Program-made: the position numbers and the translations under genes
Source of the DNA: Gammaproteobacteria bacterium
GTDB lineage: Bacteria > Pseudomonadota > Gammaproteobacteria > Thiohalobacterales > Thiohalobacteraceae
DNA: 12,456 bases
Direction: 5' to 3'
NCBI GenBank assembly: GCA_016214925.1
Contig: JACRMO010000298.1
Span: forward strand, 1-12,456
The notes under the pieces: generated by a model
Told to the model about the DNA's origin: nothing
What the model saw: the letters and a program-made list of their open reading frames with translations, nothing else
The model's database searches: none
Shown: positions 1-6,787 of the stretch, one piece after another
How the letters are laid out: each line of letters starts with the position of its first letter
Numbering within the stretch: the first letter of the stretch is position 1

Positions 1-1
1 C

Positions 2-424
2 GGCGCGCTCGCCCTACCTTGGCATCGCGCAGCAGCGCCTATTCCACTCGTCGCGCTGGCGTGGTTTCTGCTCGGCCCCGTGCTGCGTGACTACCGCAGC
101 CCTGGCCCCGCGTTGCGCGCGGCACTCATGCGTCTGCTGGAAAGCAGCTTTCAACTGCGGATCAACACGCTGTCGTTCGCCCGCGTCGGCGCCTTCGCGC
201 TGGCGCATGCCGGCCTGTCCAAAGCTATCGTCTATCTGGGCGCGGGTATCGACAACCCGGCGCTGTTCGCGGTGTATATCGTGTTGAGTCAGGCGTTGAT
301 CCTGACGCTGGAGACGCTGATCGTCTTTGTGCAGACCGTGCGTCTGGTCTTCCTCGAATTCTTCCTGCGCTTCCTGCGCGCCGAGGGGCGGATACTGGAG
401 CCGCTGCAGCCGCCACAGTCGTGA
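2..424 (+). CDS. V-type ATP synthase subunit I, C-terminal part (5' end outside window)
   Basis: The frame is open from the window edge to the TGA at 422-424, giving about 140 residues, so the gene starts upstream. The translation is hydrophobic. After a membrane segment near the window edge it reads RINTLSFARVGAFALAHAGLS, then a second membrane segment, then VRLVFLEFFLRFL..EGR at the C-terminus. This order (NTLSYxRL-A-ALA..GL, then ..HxxRLxFVEFFxKFY.G.G..) is the familiar C-terminal pattern of subunit I (the 'a' subunit) of V/A-type rotary ATPases. That subunit forms the stator and ion half-channel in the inner membrane. No subunit K gene follows, so in this gene order subunit I appears to be last. 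The identification rests on recalled family pattern rather than alignment. Confidence 0.7.
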   Translation, partial: GALALPWHRAAAPIPLVALAWFLLGPVLRDYRSPGPALRAALMRLLESSFQLRINTLSFARVGAFALAHAGLSKAIVYLGAGIDNPALFAVYIVLSQALILTLETLIVFVQTVRLVFLEFFLRFLRAEGRILEPLQPPQS

Positions 425-545
425 ACCCACGTCATGCTACCCGTCCCGGTGGACACCCACTCGCCCACCCGAAGCCTCAACCCGGCTCTAACATACTCAT
501 TTTAATGGCCACTCGGATACGGCCCGGGCTGCGCTAGCCAGCCCC

Positions 546-574
546 TTGCAAAGATAAATGAGAAAGATTAGCAT
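546..574 (+). promoter_or_regulatory. Candidate sigma70 promoter of the cupredoxin-FTR1 unit
   Basis: TTGCAA (546-551) could serve as -35 and TAGCAT (569-574) as -10, with a 17-base spacer. The -10 matches the consensus at only four of six positions. The position is right for a transcript starting near 581 that leads into the ATG at 609. The Fur-box candidate covers the spacer and -10, an arrangement expected for repression. Confidence 0.4.
559..573. promoter_or_regulatory. Fur-box candidate
   Basis: TGAGAAAGATTAGCA compared with the 7-1-7 Fur motif TGATAAT-N-ATTATCA matches at 11 of 14 arm positions. The flanks (AA before, TT after) extend the AT-rich symmetry. It overlaps the putative -10 of a unit encoding an FTR1 iron permease, which is what iron-dependent Fur repression would need. 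Seen: the match and its position. Inferred: binding by Fur. Confidence 0.65.
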
Positions 575-608
575 TTGCATAACGTCTAATCGCACACGGA
601 GAACCCCG

Positions 609-941
609 ATGCATTCCCGTCTTCTCACAGCCCTGCTCACCGCCACACTCGGCGCCGGCACCAGCCTTGCGCTCGCGAACGATGCCTACACGCTGACCAT
701 CAAGGATCACCGTTTCGAGCCGGCCGAGCTCACCATCCCCGCCGACACCCGCGTCAAGGTGACCGTGAAAAACCTGGATCCGACCCCGGAGGAGTTCGAA
801 AGCTATGAACTCAACCGCGAGAAGATCATTGCCGGCGGTAAAGAAGCCATCGTCTACATCGGGCCGGTGCAAGCGGGTCGCTATCCGTTCTTCGGCGAGT
901 TCAATCAGGACACCGCCAAGGGCGTGATCATCGCCGAGTAA
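609..941 (+). CDS. Periplasmic cupredoxin-fold protein of an FTR1 iron-uptake unit
   Basis: This is a 110-residue protein. ATG 609 is chosen because GGAGA (598-602) sits six bases upstream; an earlier in-frame ATG at 558 lies inside the Fur-box candidate. Residues 1-23 form a signal peptide ending ALA, with cleavage likely before N24, so the protein acts in the periplasm. The mature part is a single small beta-rich domain (DHRFEPAELTIPADTRVKV..., PGRYPF-like end) typical of cupredoxin domains encoded beside FTR1 permeases, which are thought to help deliver or oxidise iron. The mature chain has no Cys or Met and only one His (H34), so a classical type-1 copper site is absent. EEFES (61-65) and FFGEFNQD (94-101) hold acidic residues that could bind metal. 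The stop is 38 bases from the FTR1 start, so the two genes are probably co-transcribed. Confidence 0.8.
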   Translation: MHSRLLTALLTATLGAGTSLALANDAYTLTIKDHRFEPAELTIPADTRVKVTVKNLDPTPEEFESYELNREKIIAGGKEAIVYIGPVQAGRYPFFGEFNQDTAKGVIIAE

Positions 942-979
942 CCAAATACTTCTTTTAATCAAACCGGCTAGAGGCTCTT

Positions 980-2557
980 ATGTTCGCCACCACTCTGATC
1001 GTCTTCCGCGAAATGCTGGAAGCCGCACTCATCATCGGCATTGTCATGGCCGCCACCCGTGGCGCCCGGCACCGCATTGCGTGGGTGAGCGCCGGCATCG
1101 GCGCGGGCCTGCTCGGCGCGGGTCTGGTCGCCGGATTCGCCGATGCGATCGCCAGCGCCATCGAAGGCATGGGGCAGGAACTGTTCAATGCCACGGTGTT
1201 ATTCCTCGCGGTCGCCATGCTTGGCTGGCACACCATCTGGATGAAGCAGCATGGCCGTGAACTCGCCGCCAACATGAAGGCCGTCGGCCGTGAGGTAGCA
1301 TCCGGTGAACGACCACTGTATCTGCTCGCGATTGTGATCGGCATCGCCGTGCTGCGTGAGGGCTCGGAAGTGGTGTTGTTCCTCTATGGCATTGCGGCAT
1401 CGGCGGAAGGTGGCACTGGCGCGATGTTAAGCGGCGGTCTGCTCGGGCTCGCCGGAGGCGCCGCGGTTGGATTGGCGATGTACTTTGGTCTGCTGCGCAT
1501 CCCGACACGGCATCTGTTCAGTGTGACCACGGGCTTGATCCTCCTGCTGGCCGCCGGCATGGCCGCCCAAGGTGCGGGTTATCTGGTGCAGGCGGGTATT
1601 TTGCCCGCATTGGGCACATCGATCTGGGACACCTCGAACATTCTGTCCGAACACAGCGCGGTCGGTCAGCTGTTGCATATTCTGATTGGCTACATCGCCC
1701 GACCGGACGGTATTCAAGTCGCATTCTATTTCTCGACACTCTTACTCATCGGAGGTTCCATGAAGTTTTTTACCCGCCAAAGCCAACCCATGACCGTGAC
1801 TCGCGCAACGGCCGGTTTGGCTATCGCCGCTGTGGCCAGCGTATTACTGACCGTCTCGCCGCGTTCAGAAGCGACACAGAAAGTCTATTCTCCGCATGTC
1901 GAAAAGGGCGAGCTGGAGCTTGAGGCGCGCAGCCATATCGACAACGATGACGACAATGCCCTCGATGGCGCACGCAAGGACAAATACGAAGTCGGTTATG
2001 GCTTCACCGACTGGTGGTTCAGCAGCGTATTCGCGGAGTACGAGCGCGAAGCCCACACCGGCGAAGGCCTGCATCACGAAGCCACGTCCTGGGAGAACAT
2101 CTTCCAGCTCACCGAGCCCGGCCAATATTGGCTCGACGCCGGCCTTTATCTGGAATACGAAGATACCGCCGATGACCAGCACCCGAACAAGCTGGAAACG
2201 AAATTGCTGCTGGAAAAGGCCGTCGGTCGTTATGTGCACACCGCGAATATCGTCATGGCGCGCGAAGTCGGTGGCGGTGCGGCAAACGACGTCGAACTCG
2301 AATACGCCTGGCGCACCAAATATAAACTCATGCCTGAACTGGAACCCGGCATCGAACTCTATGGCACTGCGGGCACACTTGACGACGCCGAGATCAACGA
2401 CAGCCAGGAAGCACAGCTTGGGCCGGTGGCCAGCGGAAAATTTCGTGTCGGCGGCAAAAGCGCCATCGGCTATGAACTGGGCTATCTGGTCGGGTTGAAC
2501 GATGCGACGGCGGACGGCAGCATCAAATGGCTGGTCGAATACGAGTACGTGTTCTAA
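980..2557 (+). CDS. FTR1-family iron permease fused in frame to a predicted outer-membrane beta-barrel domain
   Basis: This 525-residue frame has two unlike halves. Residues 1 to about 260 are an FTR1/EfeU-type inner-membrane permease: several hydrophobic helices with the two REXXE iron-binding motifs, REMLE (10-14) and REGSE (126-130). FTR1 proteins of this type normally end near here (about 260-280 residues). After M261 comes a basic stretch, a hydrophobic segment (about 277-293) and a possible signal-peptidase site (SEA, 296-298). About 225 residues of alternating polar/aromatic beta-like sequence follow, ending EYEYVF; a terminal aromatic residue is usual for outer-membrane barrels. An internal ATG at 1760 (M261) has GGAGG at 1751-1755, so the second half may also be made as a separate exported protein. 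No function can be given to the barrel half. Together with the upstream cupredoxin it forms an iron(II) uptake unit. Iron transport by the first half is well supported by its motifs. Confidence 0.85.
   Translation: MFATTLIVFREMLEAALIIGIVMAATRGARHRIAWVSAGIGAGLLGAGLVAGFADAIASAIEGMGQELFNATVLFLAVAMLGWHTIWMKQHGRELAANMKAVGREVASGERPLYLLAIVIGIAVLREGSEVVLFLYGIAASAEGGTGAMLSGGLLGLAGGAAVGLAMYFGLLRIPTRHLFSVTTGLILLLAAGMAAQGAGYLVQAGILPALGTSIWDTSNILSEHSAVGQLLHILIGYIARPDGIQVAFYFSTLLLIGGSMKFFTRQSQPMTVTRATAGLAIAAVASVLLTVSPRSEATQKVYSPHVEKGELELEARSHIDNDDDNALDGARKDKYEVGYGFTDWWFSSVFAEYEREAHTGEGLHHEATSWENIFQLTEPGQYWLDAGLYLEYEDTADDQHPNKLETKLLLEKAVGRYVHTANIVMAREVGGGAANDVELEYAWRTKYKLMPELEPGIELYGTAGTLDDAEINDSQEAQLGPVASGKFRVGGKSAIGYELGYLVGLNDATADGSIKWLVEYEYVF
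1751..1762 (+). promoter_or_regulatory. Internal ribosome binding site and start for the barrel half
   Basis: GGAGG (1751-1755) lies four bases before an in-frame ATG (1760-1762). Translation from here would give a 265-residue protein beginning MKFFTRQSQP, with a basic N-region, a hydrophobic core and an SEA cleavage site. This suggests a former or still working separate gene for an outer-membrane protein. The spacing is slightly short. Confidence 0.5.
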
Positions 2558-2581
2558 ACATTCACCACAGGCACACACAAG

Positions 2582-2614
2582 AAAGGGCCGCGCCTATCGA
2601 TGACGCGGCCCTTT
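2582..2614. terminator. Bidirectional terminator between the FTR1 gene and purC
   Basis: AAAGGGCCGCG (2582-2592) and its exact complement CGCGGCCCTTT (2604-2614) form an 11-bp stem with an 11-base loop. The A/T ends give a T-run on both strands. It lies 24 bases after the FTR1-barrel stop and 19 bases after the purC stop on the other strand, so it probably ends both convergent transcripts. Confidence 0.85.
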
Positions 2615-2633
2615 TCGTTGCTGGTAATACAGC

Positions 2634-3521
2634 TTACTGCCCGGTCAGCCTGCGTTGCGCCTCGCGGTATTTCTCGGCGGTCTTCTCGATAACTTCTTGC
2701 GGCAGTTTCGGCCCGGGCGCGGTCTTGTTCCAGTCCAGCGTTTCCAGATAGTCGCGCACGAATTGTTTGTCGAAGCTCGGTGGGCTGCTGCCGGGTTGAT
2801 ATTCATCGACCGGCCAGAAGCGCGAGGAATCCGGCGTGAGCGCTTCGTCGATCAGCACCAGTTTGCCGTTGTCGTCCAGGCCGAATTCGAATTTGGTGTC
2901 CGCGGTAATGATGCCGCGCTCCAGCGCATAGGCGGCGGCCTCTTTATAAATACGCAGACTCACATCGCGCACCTGTGCGGCGATGTCGTCGCCCATAATT
3001 TTTGCCGCTTGTGCGAAGTCGATATTCTCGTCGTGGATGCCGACTTCGGCCTTGGTCGACGGCGTGAAGATCGGTTCGGGCAGACGATCGGCCAGCGCCA
3101 AGCCGGCGGGCAAGGCGATGCCACACACTGCGCCGGTCTTCTGATAATCCTTCCAGCCGGTGCCAATGAGATAACCGCGCACGATGGCCTCGACCGGCAG
3201 CGCCTTCAATTTGCGCACGATGATGGCGCGGCCTGCGACCTGGGCGCGTTCGGCGGGATCGGGCAACACCTGTTCCAGCGCCAGATCGGCGAGGTGGTTG
3301 GGGATGATGTTGCGCATGCGCGCGAACCAGAAGTTGGATACGGCGGTGAGCACCGCGCCTTTGCCGGGAATCGGCTCGGGCAGGATCACATCGAAAGCCG
3401 ACAGGCGATCGGTGGTGACGATCAGCAGTTTGTCGTCGCCGATCCCATAGACGTCGCGCACCTTGCCACGGTAGACCAGCGGCAGGCTTTTCAGATCAGA
3501 TTCGTACAGGGACGCTTGCAT
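2634..3521 (-). CDS. purC: Phosphoribosylaminoimidazole-succinocarboxamide synthase (SAICAR synthetase)
   Basis: This 295-residue enzyme joins aspartate to CAIR using ATP in de novo purine synthesis (cytosol). It is the longer, yeast ADE1-like form; the E. coli enzyme is about 237 residues. Family signatures visible in order are RGKVRDVY (18-25), TTDRLSAFD (36-44), IPGKG (51-55), EAIVRGYLIGTGW (111-123), FTPSTKAE with HDEN (152-166), ADTKFEFG (207-214) and DEALTPDSSRFW (225-236). The ATG at 3521 has GGAG about seven bases upstream. The gene is divergent from purE, whose product supplies CAIR, so the purine steps are grouped here. Confidence 0.97.
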   Translation of the reverse strand: MQASLYESDLKSLPLVYRGKVRDVYGIGDDKLLIVTTDRLSAFDVILPEPIPGKGAVLTAVSNFWFARMRNIIPNHLADLALEQVLPDPAERAQVAGRAIIVRKLKALPVEAIVRGYLIGTGWKDYQKTGAVCGIALPAGLALADRLPEPIFTPSTKAEVGIHDENIDFAQAAKIMGDDIAAQVRDVSLRIYKEAAAYALERGIITADTKFEFGLDDNGKLVLIDEALTPDSSRFWPVDEYQPGSSPPSFDKQFVRDYLETLDWNKTAPGPKLPQEVIEKTAEKYREAQRRLTGQ

Positions 3522-3553
3522 GGGCGCGCTCCGGGCGGTGTGGAAAGCGGGGT

Positions 3554-3559
3554 ATTGTA
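3554..3559 (-). promoter_or_regulatory. Possible -10 element for purC
   Basis: On the minus strand this reads TACAAT, five of six matches to TATAAT, 32 bases upstream of the purC ATG. The matching -35 position would fall within the palindromic repeat and is weak, so this is tentative. Confidence 0.3.
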
Positions 3560-3569
3560 CCTGTTTGCC

Positions 3570-3671
3570 CCCTCACCCTGACCCTCTCCCCCGAGGGGGA
3601 GAGGGAAAAATCCACAGACCAAGGCCACGCAGAGAGTCCCCTCTCCCTCCGGGAAAGGGCCAGGGTGAGGG
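3570..3671. repeat. Palindromic intergenic repeat (REP/MITE-like) between purC and purE
   Basis: CCCTCACCCTG (3570-3580) is repeated in exact inverse as CAGGGTGAGGG (3661-3671). Inside is a perfect 11-bp stem, CCCTCTCCCCC (3582-3592) with GGGGGAGAGGG (3595-3605). A second, imperfect hairpin is CCCCTCTCCCTCCGGGAAAG and following bases (3639-3660). This 'CCCTCACCCT..CTCTCCC..GGGAGAGGG' pattern is a common dispersed intergenic repeat in proteobacterial genomes. It fills most of the divergent purC/purE gap. No coding potential is visible. Confidence 0.75.
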
Positions 3672-3717
3672 TACGCAGGTCGCACCGTAATTTACCGGTG
3701 GAACCCGCCGCCCATGA

Positions 3718-3726
3718 TGCTAGAAT
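3718..3726 (+). promoter_or_regulatory. Extended -10 promoter candidate for purEK
   Basis: TGC followed directly by TAGAAT gives an extended -10 (TGN plus five of six matches to TATAAT), 46 bases before the purE ATG. No good -35 is visible, which is tolerable for extended -10 promoters. No PurR-like operator was recognised. Confidence 0.4.
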
Positions 3727-3772
3727 GCGGCGTTTCCCGGGTTTTGGGTCCGTCCACAAGGGCACCACGAAC

Positions 3773-4285
3773 ATGAGCGAAACACCCCGCATCGGTCTGG
3801 TCATGGGCAGCAACAGTGACTGGGACATCATGCAGCACGCCGCCGGCGTGCTCGACCAGCTTGGCATCGCCTTCGAGGCCAAGGTCGTCTCCGCCCACCG
3901 CACTCCAGATCTATTGTTCGACTATGCCGCGACCGCACGCAGCCGTGGACTAGCCTGCATCATCGCCGGGGCCGGCGGCGCGGCGCATCTGCCGGGCATG
4001 CTGGCGGCCAAGACCACGGTGCCGGTATTGGGTGTGCCGGTGCCGTCGCGCTATCTGAAAGGTATGGATTCGCTCCTGTCCATCGTGCAGATGCCCAAGG
4101 GCGTGCCGGTCGCGACCTTCGCCATCGGCGAGGCGGGCGCGGCCAATGCAGCCTTGTATGCGGCCAGCATCCTCGCCGTGTCTGATCCGGCGCTCGCCAC
4201 GCAATTGGAGAGTCTGCGCAAGGAGCAGGAACAGACCGTATTGAATATGTCGTTACCGCCCCAGTCCGGATCGCATTTGCCGTGA
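3773..4285 (+). CDS. purE: N5-carboxyaminoimidazole ribonucleotide mutase (class I PurE)
   Basis: This 170-residue cytosolic enzyme converts N5-CAIR to CAIR in purine synthesis and works directly after PurK. Visible motifs are the phosphate-binding GSNSD (12-16), SAHRTPD with the catalytic-loop histidine H42 (40-46), GAGGAAHLPG (66-75) and KGMDSLLSIVQMP (96-108), all matching the bacterial class I enzyme, and the length is normal. ATG 3773 is preferred over in-frame upstream ATGs because the family begins just before the (I/V)G(L/I)VMGS strand. A weak AAGGG lies ten bases upstream. The stop overlaps the purK GTG start. Confidence 0.97.
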   Translation: MSETPRIGLVMGSNSDWDIMQHAAGVLDQLGIAFEAKVVSAHRTPDLLFDYAATARSRGLACIIAGAGGAAHLPGMLAAKTTVPVLGVPVPSRYLKGMDSLLSIVQMPKGVPVATFAIGEAGAANAALYAASILAVSDPALATQLESLRKEQEQTVLNMSLPPQSGSHLP

Positions 4286-5439
4286 GTTCAGCTGGCATCA
4301 TCCTGCCCCCGATATTGCCTGGGGCGACACTGGGCGTCCTCGGCGGCGGCCAGCTGGGCCGCATGTTCACCCTCGCAGCGCGCGTGCTCGGTTATCGTGT
4401 GCTGGTTCTCGACCCCGATCCGGACAGTCCCGCCGGCAGCGTCGCCGATATTCACCTGCGCGCCGATTACACCGATAAGCAAGCACTCGCGCGCATGGGC
4501 GCCGAATGCGCCGCCGTCACCACCGAATGGGAGAACGTTCCCGCCTCCACCCTGGAAGCGCTGGCTACGCATTGCCCGGTGCGCCCGAGTGCTGCGGCCG
4601 TAGCAGTCGCACGCGACCGCATCCGCGAAAAGATTTTCGTGCGTGATCTGGGTTTGGCGACCGCGCCGTTCTTCGCTATTAAATGCGAAGACGATCTCGC
4701 CGCCGCCGTCGCTGGTTTGCGTCTGCCGGCGCTGCTGAAAACCGCGACACTCGGTTACGACGGCAAAGGTCAGTTGCCGGTCGACAGTCTCGAACACGCA
4801 CGCGCCGCGTTTGCGCAACTCGGCGAACGTCCCTGCGTGCTGGAAGAGAAGGTGAAACTGGCGCAGGAACTGTCGGTGGTATTGGCGCGCGGCGCCGACG
4901 GTGAAACCGCCGTCTACCCGGTCGGCGAAAACGTGCATCGCAACGGCATCCTGCACACTACGCGCGTGCCGGGCTGCATCGCGCCGGGTGTCGCGGAACT
5001 CGCCATCGGCATGGCGCAACGTGTTGCGGCCGAGCTGGACTATGTCGGCGTGCTCGCCGTGGAATTCTTCTTCACCACCGATGGCGAACTGCTCATCAAC
5101 GAAATGGCGCCGCGTCCGCACAACAGCGGGCATTACACGCTGGACGCCAGCGCGACCTCGCAGTTCGAACAGCAAGTGCGCGCGCTGTGCGGTCTGCCGC
5201 TCGGCTCGACGCGCCTGCTATCGCCGGTGACCATGCTCAATCTGCTCGGCGATGTGTGGGGCGACAGCCAACCCGATTGGCAGCAGGTGTTCGCGCATCC
5301 CGAAGCCAAGCTGCATCTCTACGGCAAACGCGAGGCGCGTCCCGGCCGCAAAATGGGACACATCAATCTGCTGAGCGAAAACGCCGATGCGAGCTTTGTG
5401 CTCGCCAATGAATTGTTCGCGACGCTGAACACACGCTAG
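4282..5439 (+). CDS. purK: N5-carboxyaminoimidazole ribonucleotide synthase (PurK)
   Basis: This 385-residue ATP-grasp enzyme makes N5-CAIR from AIR, bicarbonate and ATP. N-terminal nucleotide-binding strand with GGGQLGRM (21-28); TEWENVP (81-87); the ATP-grasp lysine loop TATLGYDGKGQ (154-164); and the metal/phosphate region NEMAPRPHNSGHYT (273-286). Length is normal for the family. The start is GTG 4282, overlapping the purE stop as GTGA, so translation is probably coupled and the two enzymes, which share an unstable intermediate, are made together. Confidence 0.96.
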   Translation: MSSAGIILPPILPGATLGVLGGGQLGRMFTLAARVLGYRVLVLDPDPDSPAGSVADIHLRADYTDKQALARMGAECAAVTTEWENVPASTLEALATHCPVRPSAAAVAVARDRIREKIFVRDLGLATAPFFAIKCEDDLAAAVAGLRLPALLKTATLGYDGKGQLPVDSLEHARAAFAQLGERPCVLEEKVKLAQELSVVLARGADGETAVYPVGENVHRNGILHTTRVPGCIAPGVAELAIGMAQRVAAELDYVGVLAVEFFFTTDGELLINEMAPRPHNSGHYTLDASATSQFEQQVRALCGLPLGSTRLLSPVTMLNLLGDVWGDSQPDWQQVFAHPEAKLHLYGKREARPGRKMGHINLLSENADASFVLANELFATLNTR

Positions 5440-5444
5440 GCATT

Positions 5445-5475
5445 TGTAGGAGCGGCCCGTTCAATGGTCGCCGCC
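5445..5475. repeat. Possible fragment of a dispersed GTAGGAGCGGC repeat
   Basis: TGTAGGAGCGGC (5445-5456), followed by a loosely complementary GCCGCC end, resembles half-sites of the TGTAGGAGCGGC-type repetitive palindromes common in gammaproteobacteria. It sits between the convergent ends of purK and the DUF1161 gene. The stem is weak and has no T-run, so terminator function is doubtful. Confidence 0.35.
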
Positions 5476-5476
5476 C

Positions 5477-5710
5477 TCAACCCTTCGTATACACAATACG
5501 CTTACTGCCGCCCTCGCAGCTGCCCACCACTTTGGCGTCCGCCTTTATCTCGGCGGCCGGCACCACGGTGAGGGTGCAATCCTTCACGCCCTTGGCATCG
5601 AGCTTCGCAGCGATCTCGGTCTTCAGTTCTTCACAGTCCTTCATTGCAGCAACTACCGGCTGGGCCAGCACCACGGAAACACCGATCAACAACGCAATAG
5701 ACGTTTTCAT
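5477..5710 (-). CDS. Small secreted DUF1161 protein
   Basis: This is a 77-residue protein from ATG 5710, with GAGGAG seven bases upstream; an in-frame GTG at 5725 overlaps that ribosome site and is less likely. Residues 1 to about 21 are a signal peptide ending VVAA. The mature part reads KDCEELKTEIAAKLDAKGVK..., then VGSCEGGSKRIVY. CEEL, C(T/Y)L and GSCEGG..(R/K)I(V)Y are the pattern of the DUF1161 family of small periplasmic proteins, whose role is unknown. Three cysteines remain after cleavage, so one disulfide is possible. It follows cbbR on the same strand at about 120 bases and may or may not be co-transcribed. Confidence 0.75.
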   Translation of the reverse strand: MKTSIALLIGVSVVLAQPVVAAMKDCEELKTEIAAKLDAKGVKDCTLTVVPAAEIKADAKVVGSCEGGSKRIVYTKG

Positions 5711-5828
5711 GCACGCGCTCCTCACTCAGATGAAAACTGCGAATCGGAAAGACCACCGCTACAGCGGCGTGGAAACACGCCCGTAGTATAGACAAAGCCA
5801 CACCGACAGTACGCCCGCATTCCCCTTC

Positions 5829-6740
5829 TCATACCTGGGGCACATGCACAATCGCCGTGGTTTCCTGCAATATGAAATCGCGGAACGCCTGCGCGACGGC
5901 GGATAGGCGCTTACCGGCGCGATGCACGATGTACCAATCGCGCAGCACCGGGAAGCCTTCCACATCCAATACCACCAGACGTTGCAATGCCAACTCCATT
6001 TCTAGCGTATGCACCGACAACAGCGCCAGACCCAGGCCGGCCTCGACGCCCTGCTTGATCGCCTCGGTGCTGCTCATTTCAATCGGCGTGGACGCGTCGA
6101 GTCCCTTTTCGGCGAACACACGCTCCGTCAGTGATCGCGTGCCCGAACCGGGTTCGCGCATCAAAAAGGTTTCACCTTGCAGGCGCTGCGGGGAAATGTT
6201 CTTTGCACTGGCCAGCGGATGGGTGGGCGGCGCAATCACCACCAGCGGATTGGGCATGAAACTCTCGGCCACCAAGTCCATGTCTTCGGGCGGCTGGCCC
6301 ATGATGACCAGATCGGTCTGATTCTCGGCCAGCGCGCGGATCAGCCCGGCGCGGTTGGTCACATCGAGACTCACCGTGACATCCGGATGCCGCACGCGGA
6401 AGGTCGCCCACAAACGCGGCACGAAATAGTTGGCCGTACTCGCGACGGTGATATTCAGCCGACCGCGCTTGAGCCCCTTCATCTCCCCGAACACCTGCTC
6501 GGCCTCGGTCAGCAAGGTCGAGATCGCCCGCGCATAGCGGTGCATCTCCGCGCCGGCCTCGGTCAGATGAATACGCTTGCCCAGCTGTTCCAACAACGGC
6601 ACCCCGGCCTCCTGTTCCAATTGCTTGACCTGCATGGACACCGCCGGCTGAGTCAGGTGCAGTTCCGCCGCCGCGCGGGTGAAACTCAACTGCCGGGCCA
6701 CGGCCTCGAAGATCTTGAGCTGACGGAAGGTGATGTTCAT
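5829..6740 (-). CDS. cbbR: LysR-family transcriptional regulator, CbbR-like
   Basis: This is a 303-residue LysR-type regulator. The N-terminal winged helix-turn-helix (about residues 1-60; FTRAAAELHLTQPAVSMQVKQLE) is followed by a linker helix and a periplasmic-binding-protein-like effector domain (about 90-295). The opening MNITFRQLKIFEAVARQLSFTRAA and the effector-domain reading GRLNITVASTANYFVPRLW are characteristic of CbbR, which senses Calvin-cycle metabolites and activates cbb genes. It lies downstream of cbbO, separated by the cassette-like insertion, and not next to cbbL as is frequent. A LysR-type box lies 31 bases upstream of its ATG, suggesting autoregulation. Family assignment is firm; the CbbR name is supported by context and resemblance. 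Confidence 0.85.
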   Translation of the reverse strand: MNITFRQLKIFEAVARQLSFTRAAAELHLTQPAVSMQVKQLEQEAGVPLLEQLGKRIHLTEAGAEMHRYARAISTLLTEAEQVFGEMKGLKRGRLNITVASTANYFVPRLWATFRVRHPDVTVSLDVTNRAGLIRALAENQTDLVIMGQPPEDMDLVAESFMPNPLVVIAPPTHPLASAKNISPQRLQGETFLMREPGSGTRSLTERVFAEKGLDASTPIEMSSTEAIKQGVEAGLGLALLSVHTLEMELALQRLVVLDVEGFPVLRDWYIVHRAGKRLSAVAQAFRDFILQETTAIVHVPQV

Positions 6741-6758
6741 GGGTTCACTTATGGTCCA

Positions 6759-6787
6759 TGGATAGGTTCCTAAGCGGTACTTATAAT
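6759..6787 (+). promoter_or_regulatory. Possible divergent promoter opposite cbbR
   Basis: A perfect TATAAT (6782-6787) on the plus strand has TGGATA (6759-6764; four of six matches to TTGACA) at 17 bases. It overlaps the LysR-type box, as is usual for divergent LysR-controlled promoters. It would transcribe the 6790-7000 stretch and the unknown gene at 7006. Confidence 0.4.
6771..6783. promoter_or_regulatory. LysR/CbbR-type operator candidate
   Basis: TAAGCGGTACTTA is a perfect dyad (TAAG-N5-CTTA) fitting both the general LysR T-N11-A box and the CbbR half-site pair TNA-N7-TNA. It lies 31 bases upstream of the cbbR start. A second ACTTAT (6747-6752) repeats the element nearer the gene. Inferred to be the autoregulatory site. 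Confidence 0.5.

Larger units (their letters stand above)
425..608. other. Intergenic region before the iron-uptake unit
   Basis: This 184-base gap holds no convincing gene. Its 3' third contains the promoter and Fur-box candidates annotated separately. No clear intrinsic terminator for the upstream ATPase gene is visible. Confidence 0.5.

Noticed and set aside
1865..2578. Minus-strand frame opposite the barrel domain of the FTR1 fusion
   Set aside because: No ribosome site or recognisable domain; it overlaps the terminator-bounded iron unit and mirrors its codons.
2655..3581. Plus-strand frame of 308 codons opposite purC
   Set aside because: purC on the other strand carries every family motif; the opposite frame is compositional shadow.
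5756..5781. Two small hairpins (CCGCT-AC-AGCGG and GGCGTG-GAAA-CACGCC) as the cbbR terminator
   Set aside because: Stems are 5-6 bp and no T-run follows on the minus strand, so terminator function cannot be supported.
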